Shown piece after piece: positions 8,646 to 16,352 of a stretch of 64,000 bases of DNA. Position 1 is the stretch's first letter, and each line of letters begins with the position of its first letter. Under the pieces are notes generated by a model. That model saw only the letters and a list, made by a program, of their open reading frames with translations. It did not search any database and was not told where the DNA came from. A program made the translations under genes and the position numbers. This DNA comes from Sutcliffiella rhizosphaerae (GTDB lineage Bacteria; Bacillota; Bacilli; Bacillales; Bacillaceae_I): positions 1-64,000 of the forward strand of contig NZ_CAKJTJ010000017.1 of assembly GCF_917563925.1 (NCBI RefSeq). The letters run 5' to 3'.

Positions 8646-9138
8646 ATCGAGTAGGAGGGGGTGACTAACCCCCGACCTCTCACACCACCGTACGTACCGT
8701 TCGGTATACGGCGATTCAATTAAAGTTGACGTAAACTTTCATATCTTGCATATAGACTTTTGAGCCCTTGGGAACTCCAATAGGAGTTCCCAAGGGTTTT
8801 GTGTAGGATTGGACTGCTGGGGCTATTCTCCAGTATTTCTTCCTTGAATTTCCCCATTCATATGCTTTTGACGGATGGACACCTAACCCTTTTAGCTTTC
8901 TCACTATGGTTCTCGGGTGTTTCCATTCTTTCCATACAATCATTCGGAGTCGTCTTCTTATCCACTCATCCAATGATACCTAGCCTCCTATGAAGTTCGT
9001 GTTCCTCAGACCGGAAGTTTGCCGCCCGCTTCCTTCAGATTCCACGTCGCCATGGACACCCTTGCGTTAAGCTAACTGTTACTTCTGTCTTCACAGTTCG
9101 GGCTTGCACCCTATAGATTGCACCCATGCCGGGCGCAC
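8646..9138 (-). mobile_element. Internally deleted group IIC intron (Oceanobacillus iheyensis type)
   Basis: On the minus strand the element begins at 9138 with GTGCGCCCGGCATGGGTGCA, the 5' end of group IIC introns. About 160 bases of domain I follow, including the stretch encoding the GAGGAACACGAACTTCAT segment. It then jumps straight to the 3' end of the intron-encoded protein and finishes with domain V (GCCGTATACCGAACGGTACG) and domain VI, ending CCTACTCGAT at 8646. An intact copy is about 1.9-2.9 kb; this one is 493 bases, so most of domain I, domains II-IV and the reverse transcriptase are missing. The join is near 8975, at GGATGAG|TGGATAAG, which suggests microhomology. It lies immediately behind the acsA terminator, the classic IIC target. 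It cannot be mobile by itself. Confidence 0.88.
8716..8973 (-). pseudogene. C-terminal remnant of group II intron reverse transcriptase/maturase
   Basis: 85 codons reading 'WIRRRLRM', 'WKEWKHPRT', 'LGVHPSKAYEWGNSRKKYWRIA', split here into short pieces, are the maturase (domain X, GIIM) end of a group II intron-encoded protein. The reverse transcriptase palm and fingers (roughly the first 330 residues of a usual 420) are absent because of the internal deletion of the host intron. The apparent ATG comes from the deletion junction and is not a natural start. No activity is expected. Confidence 0.85.
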
Positions 9139-9143
9139 ATAAA

Positions 9144-9175
9144 AACAACCTGCTACACAAAGATAGCAGGTTGTT
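9144..9175 (-). terminator. Rho-independent terminator of acsA
   Basis: Perfect 12-base arms (AACAACCTGCTA and complement) around a 8-base loop, followed on the minus strand by TTTTT. The group IIC intron starts 6 bases beyond the stem. Confidence 0.92.
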
Positions 9176-9186
9176 CCATATTTATA

Positions 9187-10905
9187 TTAGTCTTCCATTG
9201 TAGAAAGATCACCTGTTGGGAGGTCAAGCTCCCAGGCTTTCAAGACACGGCGCATAATTTTGCCACTGCGTGTTTTCGGAAGTTTATCACGAAACTCTAT
9301 TTCACGTGGAGCGGCATGTGCTGCAAGTCCTCGTTTTACAAATTGACGTATTTCATCTTTCAATTCATCACTTGCTTTGTGCCCATCACGGAGTGCGACA
9401 AAAGCTTTAATGATCTCTCCGCGGACTGGATCAGGCTTTCCTATTACTCCCGCTTCTGCGACAGCAGGATGCTCGACTAGCTTACTTTCCACTTCAAAAG
9501 GACCGACTCTTTCTCCAGATGTCATAATGACATCATCTATACGTCCCTGGAACCAGAAATAGCCATCTTCATCCATATAAGCAGAGTCACCAGATACATA
9601 CCAGTCACCAGGCATGAAATAGGATTCGTACTTTTCTTTATTGTTCCAGATTGTATGCATCATAGATGGCCAGCCTTTTTTGATAGCAAGATTCCCCATA
9701 CGATAAGGTGGCACTTCATTTCCTTGATCATCAACGATCGCTGCTTCCACACCAGGAATTGGTTTCCCCATAGAACCAGGCTTAATTTCCATACAAGGGT
9801 AGTTACAAATTAACTGTGCTCCTGTTTCAGTCATCCACCATGTATCATGAATTCTAAGAGTAAACACTTTTACTCCCCATCGAATAACTTCAGGATTTAA
9901 AGGCTCCCCAACGCTTAAAATGTGGCGCAATGAAGATAAGTCATACTTTTTCACCACTTCATCACCAGCACCCATCAGCATTCTGAATGCGGTTGGTGCA
10001 CTGTACCAAACAGATACTCCAAAATCCTCAATTGTTTCATACCAAGCTTCTGGGCTGAAGCGGCCCCCAACAATAACATTGGATGCACCAACAAGCCAAG
10101 GACCAAAAATACCGTATGCAGTACCTGTAACCCATCCTGGATCCGCCGTACACCAATATACATCATCATCTGTAAGGTCGAGTACCCATTTTGCAGTTTG
10201 ATAATGTTGTATCATTGCGTTATGAACATGAAGCACTCCTTTCGGCTTTCCAGTTGAACCACTAGTATAATGAAGAATTAGTCCGTCTGTTTTTTCCACC
10301 CATTCTATATCCAGCTTTTTACTCGCATCTTTCAATCGGGAATTAAAATCAATAAATGGTCCGTCCTCTTCCACATCTTCTCCCACAAGAACGACATGCT
10401 TCAATGCTGGAAGATCTTCCAATGGAATACGCTTTAGCAATTCCGGTGTTGTAATAATTACCTTTGCTTGACTATCTTCCAACCTGTCTTTTACTGCACC
10501 TTCCATAAATGCTTCAAATAATGGGCCAACAATCGCTCCAAGTTTTATTGCACCAAGTACAGCAAAATATAGTTCTGGTGAACGGGGCATAAAAATAAAG
10601 ACGCGTTCCCCTTTTTCCACATCACATGTTTGTTTTAGAATATTTCCCGCCTTGTTGGAAAACTCTTTCATTTCCTTAAATGTATATTTTTCATTACGTT
10701 CTGAATCACGATAGTATAAAGCAACTTTATTTTTGCGTGAATTCTCCGCGTGGCGGTCGATTGCTTCATAGGCCACATTTACTCTTCCAGAATTGGCAAA
10801 ACTGAAATTTTTTTCTACTTCTGTCCAATCAAAATTATGGTAGGTTTGTTCATAGTCTTCTAGATTGTAGTTCCCCTTCGTTACTGGTAACGCTTCCACT
10901 TTCAT
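9187..10905 (-). CDS. acsA: Acetyl-CoA synthetase
   Basis: AMP-forming enzyme converting acetate, ATP and CoA into acetyl-CoA in the cytoplasm for growth on acetate or acetoin. The 572-residue protein has the adenylate-forming signature 'YTSGSTGKPKG' near residue 227, 'VSGDSAYMDEDGYFWFQGRIDD' type core motifs around 430-450, and the C-terminal 'SGKIMRR' with Lys549. In B. subtilis that lysine is acetylated by AcuA to switch the enzyme off. The ATG at 10905 is chosen because AAGGGGTG sits 7 bases upstream and gives exactly the B. subtilis length. It is transcribed divergently from acuABC, with a strong sigma-A promoter at 10968-10940. Confidence 0.95.
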   Translation of the reverse strand: MKVEALPVTKGNYNLEDYEQTYHNFDWTEVEKNFSFANSGRVNVAYEAIDRHAENSRKNKVALYYRDSERNEKYTFKEMKEFSNKAGNILKQTCDVEKGERVFIFMPRSPELYFAVLGAIKLGAIVGPLFEAFMEGAVKDRLEDSQAKVIITTPELLKRIPLEDLPALKHVVLVGEDVEEDGPFIDFNSRLKDASKKLDIEWVEKTDGLILHYTSGSTGKPKGVLHVHNAMIQHYQTAKWVLDLTDDDVYWCTADPGWVTGTAYGIFGPWLVGASNVIVGGRFSPEAWYETIEDFGVSVWYSAPTAFRMLMGAGDEVVKKYDLSSLRHILSVGEPLNPEVIRWGVKVFTLRIHDTWWMTETGAQLICNYPCMEIKPGSMGKPIPGVEAAIVDDQGNEVPPYRMGNLAIKKGWPSMMHTIWNNKEKYESYFMPGDWYVSGDSAYMDEDGYFWFQGRIDDVIMTSGERVGPFEVESKLVEHPAVAEAGVIGKPDPVRGEIIKAFVALRDGHKASDELKDEIRQFVKRGLAAHAAPREIEFRDKLPKTRSGKIMRRVLKAWELDLPTGDLSTMED

Positions 10906-10939
10906 CCACAAACACCCCTTATGTATTTTCTACACCTCT

Positions 10940-10968
10940 ATTATAGTACAGATAAGTATTTTTCTCAA
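10940..10968 (-). promoter_or_regulatory. Sigma-A promoter of acsA
   Basis: TTGAGA (10968-10963) and TATAAT (10945-10940) are separated by exactly 17 bases on the minus strand, 34 bases before the acsA start codon. Confidence 0.85.
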
Positions 10969-11036
10969 TTTTTTAAAAATTGCTAGGATTACATGAATAA
11001 TTTTCTGTTTTCTAGTAAACTAGTAATGAAAAGTTT

Positions 11037-11050
11037 TGTAAGCGTTTTAT
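11037..11050 (+). promoter_or_regulatory. Candidate CcpA binding site (cre) before acuA
   Basis: TGTAAGCGTTTTAT matches the cre consensus TGWAARCGYTWNCW at all positions but one (A in place of the near-final C). It lies 25 bases upstream of acuA in the acsA/acuA divergent interval. In B. subtilis this interval is subject to CcpA repression, and ccpA itself is 2.6 kb away. Confidence 0.65.
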
Positions 11051-11075
11051 TAGGTAAAAGTAGGTGGATACTTAG

Positions 11076-11708
11076 ATGGAACATAGAAAAACGTATAATG
11101 CAAAAGAGATTAAGACGAGAAACGATCGTCTTATAATTGAAGGACCTGTTACTGCTGCGAATTTAGCAGGCTTTGAATTTCATAAAGACCTTATTGCCTT
11201 CAGGCCACCAGAGCAGCAACGTAAAGCTTTACTTGAAATCGCACAACTTCCCGAAGGTAGAATTATTATTGCCAGAACACAAGATACCATTGTCGGATAT
11301 GTTACTTATTTGTACCCTGATCCAATGGAAAGGTGGTCAGAAGGGAAAATGGAGAACCTTATTGAACTAGGTGCCATTGAGGTGGTACCAGAAGCTAGAG
11401 GTAGCTCTGTCGGAAAATCCCTCCTGCAAGTTTCCATGATGGATGAAATGATGGAAAACTATATTGTCATTACAACGGAATATTATTGGCATTGGGATCT
11501 TAAAGGAACTGGATTAAATGTTTGGGAATATCGCAAAGTGATGGAGAAAATGATGAATGCAGGTGGACTAGAATATTATGCAACTGATGATCCCGAGATT
11601 AGTTCTCATCCAGCAAACTGTTTGATGGCCCGAATTGGAAAAAATGTAAAAGCTGAATCGATTCAAAAATTCGATCAACTACGCTTTCACAACCGTTTCA
11701 TGTACTAG
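11076..11708 (+). CDS. acuA: Protein acetyltransferase AcuA
   Basis: 210-residue GNAT-fold enzyme that, in B. subtilis, acetylates Lys549 of AcsA with acetyl-CoA and so inactivates it. The acetyl-CoA binding region is visible as 'LGAIEVVPEARGSSVGKSLL' (about residues 102-121), including the R-G-x-x-V-G-K loop. The length equals the B. subtilis protein. It is the first gene of acuABC, divergent from its substrate gene acsA, with a cre-like site just upstream. The start ATG at 11076 is preceded by AGTAGGTGG. Function follows from synteny and family. Confidence 0.92.
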   Translation: MEHRKTYNAKEIKTRNDRLIIEGPVTAANLAGFEFHKDLIAFRPPEQQRKALLEIAQLPEGRIIIARTQDTIVGYVTYLYPDPMERWSEGKMENLIELGAIEVVPEARGSSVGKSLLQVSMMDEMMENYIVITTEYYWHWDLKGTGLNVWEYRKVMEKMMNAGGLEYYATDDPEISSHPANCLMARIGKNVKAESIQKFDQLRFHNRFMY

Positions 11709-11757
11709 CATAGAATGTAGTAGCACAAGCTTGTTTGTTTAAAGAGGAGGAATGGTA

Positions 11758-12402
11758 ATGATTGTGGAAAGAATTATGAAGAAGAACGTTCATACACTAC
11801 TTCCCACTGATACTGTTGAACAGGCACTTCTATTGATGGAGAAAAACGGGATTCGACATATCCCGATAATCACTGATACGCAACAGCTAGCTGGTATTGT
11901 AAGTGATAGGGACGTTCGAAATGGTCTTCAGGCAGCACTTCACGGCAACAAGATGCGGGATGATTTACAGCAGCCATTATCCAAAGTAATGAAAACCAAT
12001 GTATTAACAGGTCATCCTCTTGATTTTGTGGAAGATGTGGCAGCTACGCTTTTTGATTACCGAATTGGCTGTCTGCCTATCATTCAAGATTCTAAACTAG
12101 TAGGGATTGTTACAGCAACAGATTTACTTTATACTTTCGTTCAGTTGACCGGTGCGAATTTACCAGCATCACAATTTGAGGTGAAAGTTGAAAATATTAC
12201 TGGAAAATTAGCAGAAGTGACATCTATTTTAAGTAAGCGAAATTTAAACATTCTCAGTGTATTGGTTAATCCCCATCAGGATGAAAAATATAAAATCTTA
12301 GTTTTCCGTGTACAAACCATGAATCCAACTGCAGTCATTAAAGATATAAAAAACGAAGGCTATGAAGTATTATGGCCAAACTTGCCTGGTGTTACCTCAT
12401 GA
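11758..12402 (+). CDS. acuB: CBS/ACT-domain protein AcuB
   Basis: 214-residue protein with two CBS motifs (about residues 3-55, 'IVERIMKKNVHTLLPTDTVEQ', read in parts, and 75-133, 'LSKVMKTNVLTGHP') followed by an ACT-like ligand-binding region at about 138-212. It belongs to the acetoin/acetate utilisation operon and is presumed a nucleotide-responsive regulator; its exact role is unknown even in B. subtilis. The second of two in-frame ATGs (11758) is used because AGAGGAGG lies 7 bases before it but only 1 base before the first. Its stop overlaps the acuC start as ATGA. Confidence 0.9.
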   Translation: MIVERIMKKNVHTLLPTDTVEQALLLMEKNGIRHIPIITDTQQLAGIVSDRDVRNGLQAALHGNKMRDDLQQPLSKVMKTNVLTGHPLDFVEDVAATLFDYRIGCLPIIQDSKLVGIVTATDLLYTFVQLTGANLPASQFEVKVENITGKLAEVTSILSKRNLNILSVLVNPHQDEKYKILVFRVQTMNPTAVIKDIKNEGYEVLWPNLPGVTS

Positions 12403-13574
12403 ACAAGGCAGCATTTATTTACTCGGATGATTTTCAAACATATAAGTTTAGTGAGAATCATCCATTTAACCAACTGAGAGTAAAACTTACCTACGACCTT
12501 TTACAAAGTAGCGGACAACTTCCTTTAGAAAATATTGTCGCTCCAAGGACAGCAACTGATGAAGAATTGGCGCTCATCCACGATATACGTTATATAGAGG
12601 CTGTAAAACAAGCAGGACAGGGACTCTTGCCTAAAGAAAAAATGAGCAATTACGGGCTTGGGACGGAAGACACCCCTATTTTTCAAAGTATGCATGAGGC
12701 AAGTGCATTGCTTGTTGGCGGAACACTAACAGCGGTAGACCAGGTGATGAGCGGTAAAGTGGAACATGCTTTAAACTTGGGAGGAGGTCTTCATCACGGC
12801 TTTAGAGGGAAAGCTTCCGGTTTTTGTGTTTATAATGATACAGCGGTAGCAATCAAATACTTACAAGAAAAATATAAAGCACGTGTCTTGTATGTGGATA
12901 CAGATGCCCATCATGGAGATGGTGTACAATGGGCGTTTTATGAGGATCCTGATGTTTGCACATTATCCATTCATGAAACTGGGAGATATTTATTCCCTGG
13001 GACTGGCAATATTAATGAACGGGGACAGGGTGAAGGCTATGGGTATTCCTTTAATATCCCAATTGATGCCTTTACCGAAGATGAATCCTTTCTTGAAGTG
13101 TATGAGCAGTCACTGACTGCAGTAGCTGCCTTTTTTAAACCTGATGTCATCCTTACCCAGAACGGTGCAGATGCCCATTTTTACGATCCACTCACACATC
13201 TATCAACTTCTATGAAGGCTTTTCGGGAAATCCCTAGGTTAGCCCATAAAATAGCTCATCAATATTGCAATGGCAGGTGGATTGCCGTTGGTGGGGGTGG
13301 CTATGATATTTGGCGAGTGGTACCAAGAGCCTGGTCCCACATTTGGTTGGAAATGATGGAAAAGAATACTGGGCAAGGTAAATTACCAAGCAATTGGATC
13401 GATAAATGGAAGGATCTTGCCCCTGTAGAGCTTCCACTGACATGGGAAGATACTCAAGATTTATACAGCCCCATCCCAAGAAAACAGGAAATTACCGAAA
13501 AGAACAAGCAGATATTATTAAAAGCCCTTTATCCGATTAGTCATTTGCAAAATGGAGACTCACAATTAGGCTAA
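12399..13574 (+). CDS. acuC: Protein deacetylase AcuC (class I HDAC-like)
   Basis: 391-residue zinc hydrolase of the histone deacetylase superfamily. In B. subtilis it removes the acetyl group from AcsA and restores activity. Characteristic motifs are 'DTDAHHGDGVQWAFY' (metal and catalytic His residues near 170), 'TQNGADAHFYDPL' (near 255) and 'GGGGYDIWRV' (near 300). The start is the ATG at 12399, overlapping the acuB stop by 4 bases, which implies translational coupling. It is the last gene of acuABC and is followed by a strong bidirectional terminator shared with convergent ccpA. Confidence 0.93.
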   Translation: MNKAAFIYSDDFQTYKFSENHPFNQLRVKLTYDLLQSSGQLPLENIVAPRTATDEELALIHDIRYIEAVKQAGQGLLPKEKMSNYGLGTEDTPIFQSMHEASALLVGGTLTAVDQVMSGKVEHALNLGGGLHHGFRGKASGFCVYNDTAVAIKYLQEKYKARVLYVDTDAHHGDGVQWAFYEDPDVCTLSIHETGRYLFPGTGNINERGQGEGYGYSFNIPIDAFTEDESFLEVYEQSLTAVAAFFKPDVILTQNGADAHFYDPLTHLSTSMKAFREIPRLAHKIAHQYCNGRWIAVGGGGYDIWRVVPRAWSHIWLEMMEKNTGQGKLPSNWIDKWKDLAPVELPLTWEDTQDLYSPIPRKQEITEKNKQILLKALYPISHLQNGDSQLG

Positions 13575-13584
13575 GAGAGAACGT

Positions 13585-13624
13585 AAAAAAGAGGACAAAA
13601 TTCATTAAAAATTTGTCCTCTTTT
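13585..13624. terminator. Bidirectional terminator between acuC and ccpA
   Basis: Arms AAAAGAGGACAAA and TTTGTCCTCTTTT flank a short AT loop, with A and T runs on both sides. It serves both convergent operons. Confidence 0.9.
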
Positions 13625-13639
13625 ACTATCATAACGTAT

Positions 13640-14638
13640 TTACTTTGTAGAGCGTCTAAATTCAATTCTATGTGGTAGTACAACTGTATGATCTTCAACT
13701 TTTTCTTTATTCATGTATTTAGTCAAAAGCCTCATTGCCACCGCACCGATATCATACATTGGTTGAACTACAGTCGAAAGCTGTGGACGGACCATTGTTG
13801 CCAGGCGGGTATTATCAAATCCAATTACTTCAATATCTTCTGGAATGTTTAGTCCATTATCCTGTGCACCATGAATAACGCCGAGTGCCATTTCGTCTGT
13901 GCCAACAAATATCGCTGTTGGTCTGTCTTCTAAACTAATTAGTTTCTCAACGGCTTCAATTCCGGAATCGTATGAATAATCCCCTTCTAAAACAATTTCT
14001 TCCTCGTAGGACAAACCTGCTTCTTCCAAAGCTTTTTTGTATCCAGCTAATTTCTTTTCACCATTGATTGGCTCTTCAAAAAGTCCCGAAACATACCCCA
14101 CTCGTTTATGTCCTTTTTCAATAAGTGCAGTAACAGCATCATATGCAGCTTGTACATAATCAATCGTTACAGAAGGAACCTTATTATCCTTTTCAAGAGA
14201 GGCAGCTAATACAATCGGAACTGGTGACCGTTCAAATTCAGTAGCAAGTTCCTCGGTAATATTACCGCTCATAAACACAATACCATCCACCTGTTTGCCA
14301 AGCATCGTATTCAATAAGTGAAGTTCTTTATCCACATTCTGATCAGAATTACTTAAAATGATGTTGTACTTGTACATAGTTGCTATATCTTCAATTCCTC
14401 GTGCAAGTTCTGCATAAAAAATATTAGAGATATCAGGAATAATTACTCCAACAGTTGTCGTCTTTTTGCTGGCAAGGCCACGTGCAACTGCATTTGGTCG
14501 GTACCCAAGGCGTTCAATTGCTTCCAACACTTTCTTTCTCGTAGTTGGTTTTACATTTGGGTTTCCATTTACTACTCGGGAAACCGTTGCCATAGAGACG
14601 TTTGCTTCTCTGGCAACATCATAAATCGTTACGTTCAT
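13640..14638 (-). CDS. ccpA: Catabolite control protein A
   Basis: 332-residue LacI/GalR-family regulator, the master of carbon catabolite control in Firmicutes; it binds cre sites together with HPr-Ser46-P. The N-terminal helix-turn-helix reads '[22 protein letters not shown]' (residues 3-24, given in family notation) followed by the hinge helix 'NAVARGLA'. The periplasmic-binding-type core contains '[19 protein letters not shown]'. The ATG at 14638 is used because AAGGAGAG lies upstream and gives the normal length. A longer in-frame frame upstream is the leader. The promoter is at 14767-14739. Next to aroA, as in B. subtilis; the motPS genes often found beside ccpA are absent. Confidence 0.96.
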   Translation of the reverse strand: MNVTIYDVAREANVSMATVSRVVNGNPNVKPTTRKKVLEAIERLGYRPNAVARGLASKKTTTVGVIIPDISNIFYAELARGIEDIATMYKYNIILSNSDQNVDKELHLLNTMLGKQVDGIVFMSGNITEELATEFERSPVPIVLAASLEKDNKVPSVTIDYVQAAYDAVTALIEKGHKRVGYVSGLFEEPINGEKKLAGYKKALEEAGLSYEEEIVLEGDYSYDSGIEAVEKLISLEDRPTAIFVGTDEMALGVIHGAQDNGLNIPEDIEVIGFDNTRLATMVRPQLSTVVQPMYDIGAVAMRLLTKYMNKEKVEDHTVVLPHRIEFRRSTK

Positions 14639-14738
14639 TAATACACACTCTCCTTCAGTTTTCATGCATCTATGTAGGATATCTTTTGTCTTGGAAGAAA
14701 ACACATATATTCTGGCAAAATAACGCATTTATCTAATA

Positions 14739-14767
14739 ATCATACGTTATTCTTCACATACAATCAA
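14739..14767 (-). promoter_or_regulatory. Sigma-A promoter of ccpA
   Basis: TTGATT (14767-14762) and TATGAT (14744-14739) are 17 bases apart on the minus strand, about 100 bases before the ccpA start. Confidence 0.75.
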
Positions 14768-14912
14768 CGAATTTACTATGGTCCTTAACATATCTTTTAC
14801 AAAATCAGAAATTTTTATGAAATAAGTAATGCTAACGCTCCTTTTTCCCTATTTTATCCAATTATATTACCTATTTCAAACAGCTCTTTTCTTAATGATT
14901 GTTGCTGGTAAC

Positions 14913-15052
14913 CGTAAAAAGTCGGTTTCTGACTTTGTTCCGTAAAAACTTTCCCTGATACTTTGCCTAAATTGCTGAAAAGAGTGCGACGATAACGTTT
15001 ATTCCAAGTATCTAAAAAATTCGTAAAAGCAACAAAGTTTGCGAAAACAGCC
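14913..15052. repeat. Dispersed intergenic repeat, copy 1
   Basis: The stretch opens with a hairpin AAAGTC-GGTTTCT-GACTTT (14918-14936), has 'GAAAAGAG' in the middle, and ends with GCAACAAAGTTTGCGAAAAC plus AGCC (15029-15052). The same order of elements occurs at 40359-40511, where the final 24 bases are identical. No gene is apparent. It fills the ccpA-aroA gap. Confidence 0.6.
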
Positions 15053-15062
15053 ATTCAAAAAG

Positions 15063-15088
15063 AAAAACGAGCGTTCTCCGCTCGTCTT
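15063..15088 (-). terminator. Terminator of aroA
   Basis: GACGAGCG and CGCTCGTT arms around GAGAA, followed on the minus strand by a T-rich run, 12 bases after the aroA stop. Confidence 0.85.
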
Positions 15089-15100
15089 TCATGAAGTGTA

Positions 15101-16177
15101 TTATGCTTTGAATGCGTAATGACTTCGTAGCTCCGTAATGAAGCCGTTGAATTCTTCGATATCCATTTGTTGTGCGGAATCTGACAATGCAACAGCCGGA
15201 TCTGGATGTACTTCTGCCATAACTCCATCAGCTCCAATCGCTAGTGCTGCTTTGGCAGTTGGTAAAAGAAGATCTCTTCTACCTGTTGAATGTGTCACAT
15301 CAACGAATACAGGCAAATGTGTTTCTTTTTTCAAGATTGGTACTGCAGAAATATCTAACGTATTTCTAGTCGCTTTTTCATACGTTCTAATACCTCGTTC
15401 ACAAAGAATTATTTGATCATTACCTTGAGCAATAATATATTCAGCTGCATTAATGAATTCATCAATGGTTGCCGCCAGTCCACGTTTTAAAAGAACTGGT
15501 TTATTTACCGCTCCTGCAGCTTTCAATAATTCGAAGTTTTGCATATTACGTGCACCTATTTGAATGACATCTACATATTCACACGCTACTTCAATGTCGG
15601 CAGGATTAACAATTTCACTAATAATCGCCATGTCATACTCATCGCCGACCTTTTTTAAGATTTTCAAGCCTTCAAGTCCAAGACCTTGGAAATCATAAGG
15701 GGAAGTTCTTGGTTTAAATGCCCCACCACGTAAGAGCTTAATACCTTGAGCTTTTGCTGCTTGGGCTACTTGAGCAACCTGCTCGTAGCTCTCAACCGCA
15801 CAAGGTCCTATGATAAATTGTTGACTTCCATCCCCGATTTTTACTCCTTTTACCTCAACAACTGTGTCTTCTGGCTTTTTCTTTCTGGATACTAATAAAG
15901 CTTTTCTATGATCATCTTTTTGCAGTTCTAATCCTGCCTTAAAAATTTCTTTAAATAAATGTTGTAAAGTAGAAGTTTCGAAAGGTCCATCGTTATGTTC
16001 CGTAATTAAGTCTAACATCTTTCTCTCACGGACTGGGTCATATCGATTCACACCTTGCGCTTCTTTTAGCTTTCCAATTTCTTGGACAAGCTCCCCGCGC
16101 TTATTTATTACTTCTAATAGTTGTAAGTTTAATTCTTCGACTTGTTTTCGCAAGGCGTCTAATTCGTTATGACTCAT
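15101..16177 (-). CDS. aroA: Bifunctional chorismate mutase / DAHP synthase
   Basis: 358-residue cytoplasmic enzyme for the first step of aromatic amino acid synthesis: phosphoenolpyruvate plus erythrose 4-phosphate gives DAHP. Residues 1-90 are an AroQ-type chorismate mutase ('[22 protein letters not shown]', read in parts) that acts as the allosteric sensor. Residues about 100-358 are the type I DAHP synthase barrel with '[11 protein letters not shown]', '[14 protein letters not shown]', 'ILCERGIRT' and '[12 protein letters not shown]'. This is the AroA(G) form characteristic of Bacillus, adjacent to ccpA as in B. subtilis. The start ATG at 16177 follows GGAAAGGATGAA. The promoter is at 16269-16241. 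Confidence 0.96.
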   Translation of the reverse strand: MSHNELDALRKQVEELNLQLLEVINKRGELVQEIGKLKEAQGVNRYDPVRERKMLDLITEHNDGPFETSTLQHLFKEIFKAGLELQKDDHRKALLVSRKKKPEDTVVEVKGVKIGDGSQQFIIGPCAVESYEQVAQVAQAAKAQGIKLLRGGAFKPRTSPYDFQGLGLEGLKILKKVGDEYDMAIISEIVNPADIEVACEYVDVIQIGARNMQNFELLKAAGAVNKPVLLKRGLAATIDEFINAAEYIIAQGNDQIILCERGIRTYEKATRNTLDISAVPILKKETHLPVFVDVTHSTGRRDLLLPTAKAALAIGADGVMAEVHPDPAVALSDSAQQMDIEEFNGFITELRSHYAFKA

Positions 16178-16240
16178 ATCATTTCATCCTTTCCGTATTT
16201 ATAACCGTACCGAGTTATGGTACATTTCTATTAATTAGTT

Positions 16241-16269
16241 ATTATAAACGAAGCTTTTCATAATGTCAC
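16241..16269 (-). promoter_or_regulatory. Sigma-A promoter of aroA
   Basis: GTGACA (16269-16264) and TATAAT (16246-16241) are 17 bases apart on the minus strand. A short dyad (CGGTAC / GTACC region near 16205-16225) lies in the untranslated leader. Confidence 0.75.
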
Positions 16270-16352
16270 GAGTTTTTTCTTTATTAATTAAACGCTTTTA
16301 AGCTTTTAAGCGATAAAGTATTATATGAAAATAAATTGGGATGGTGAATCAT

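Noticed and set aside
8799-8993. Plus-strand frame in the group II intron remnant
   Set aside because: Complement of the maturase remnant, no start context.
16285-16315. CGCTTTTAAG-type dyad upstream of the FtsA-like gene as a possible cre or operator
   Set aside because: The match to the cre consensus is poor and the symmetry is imperfect.
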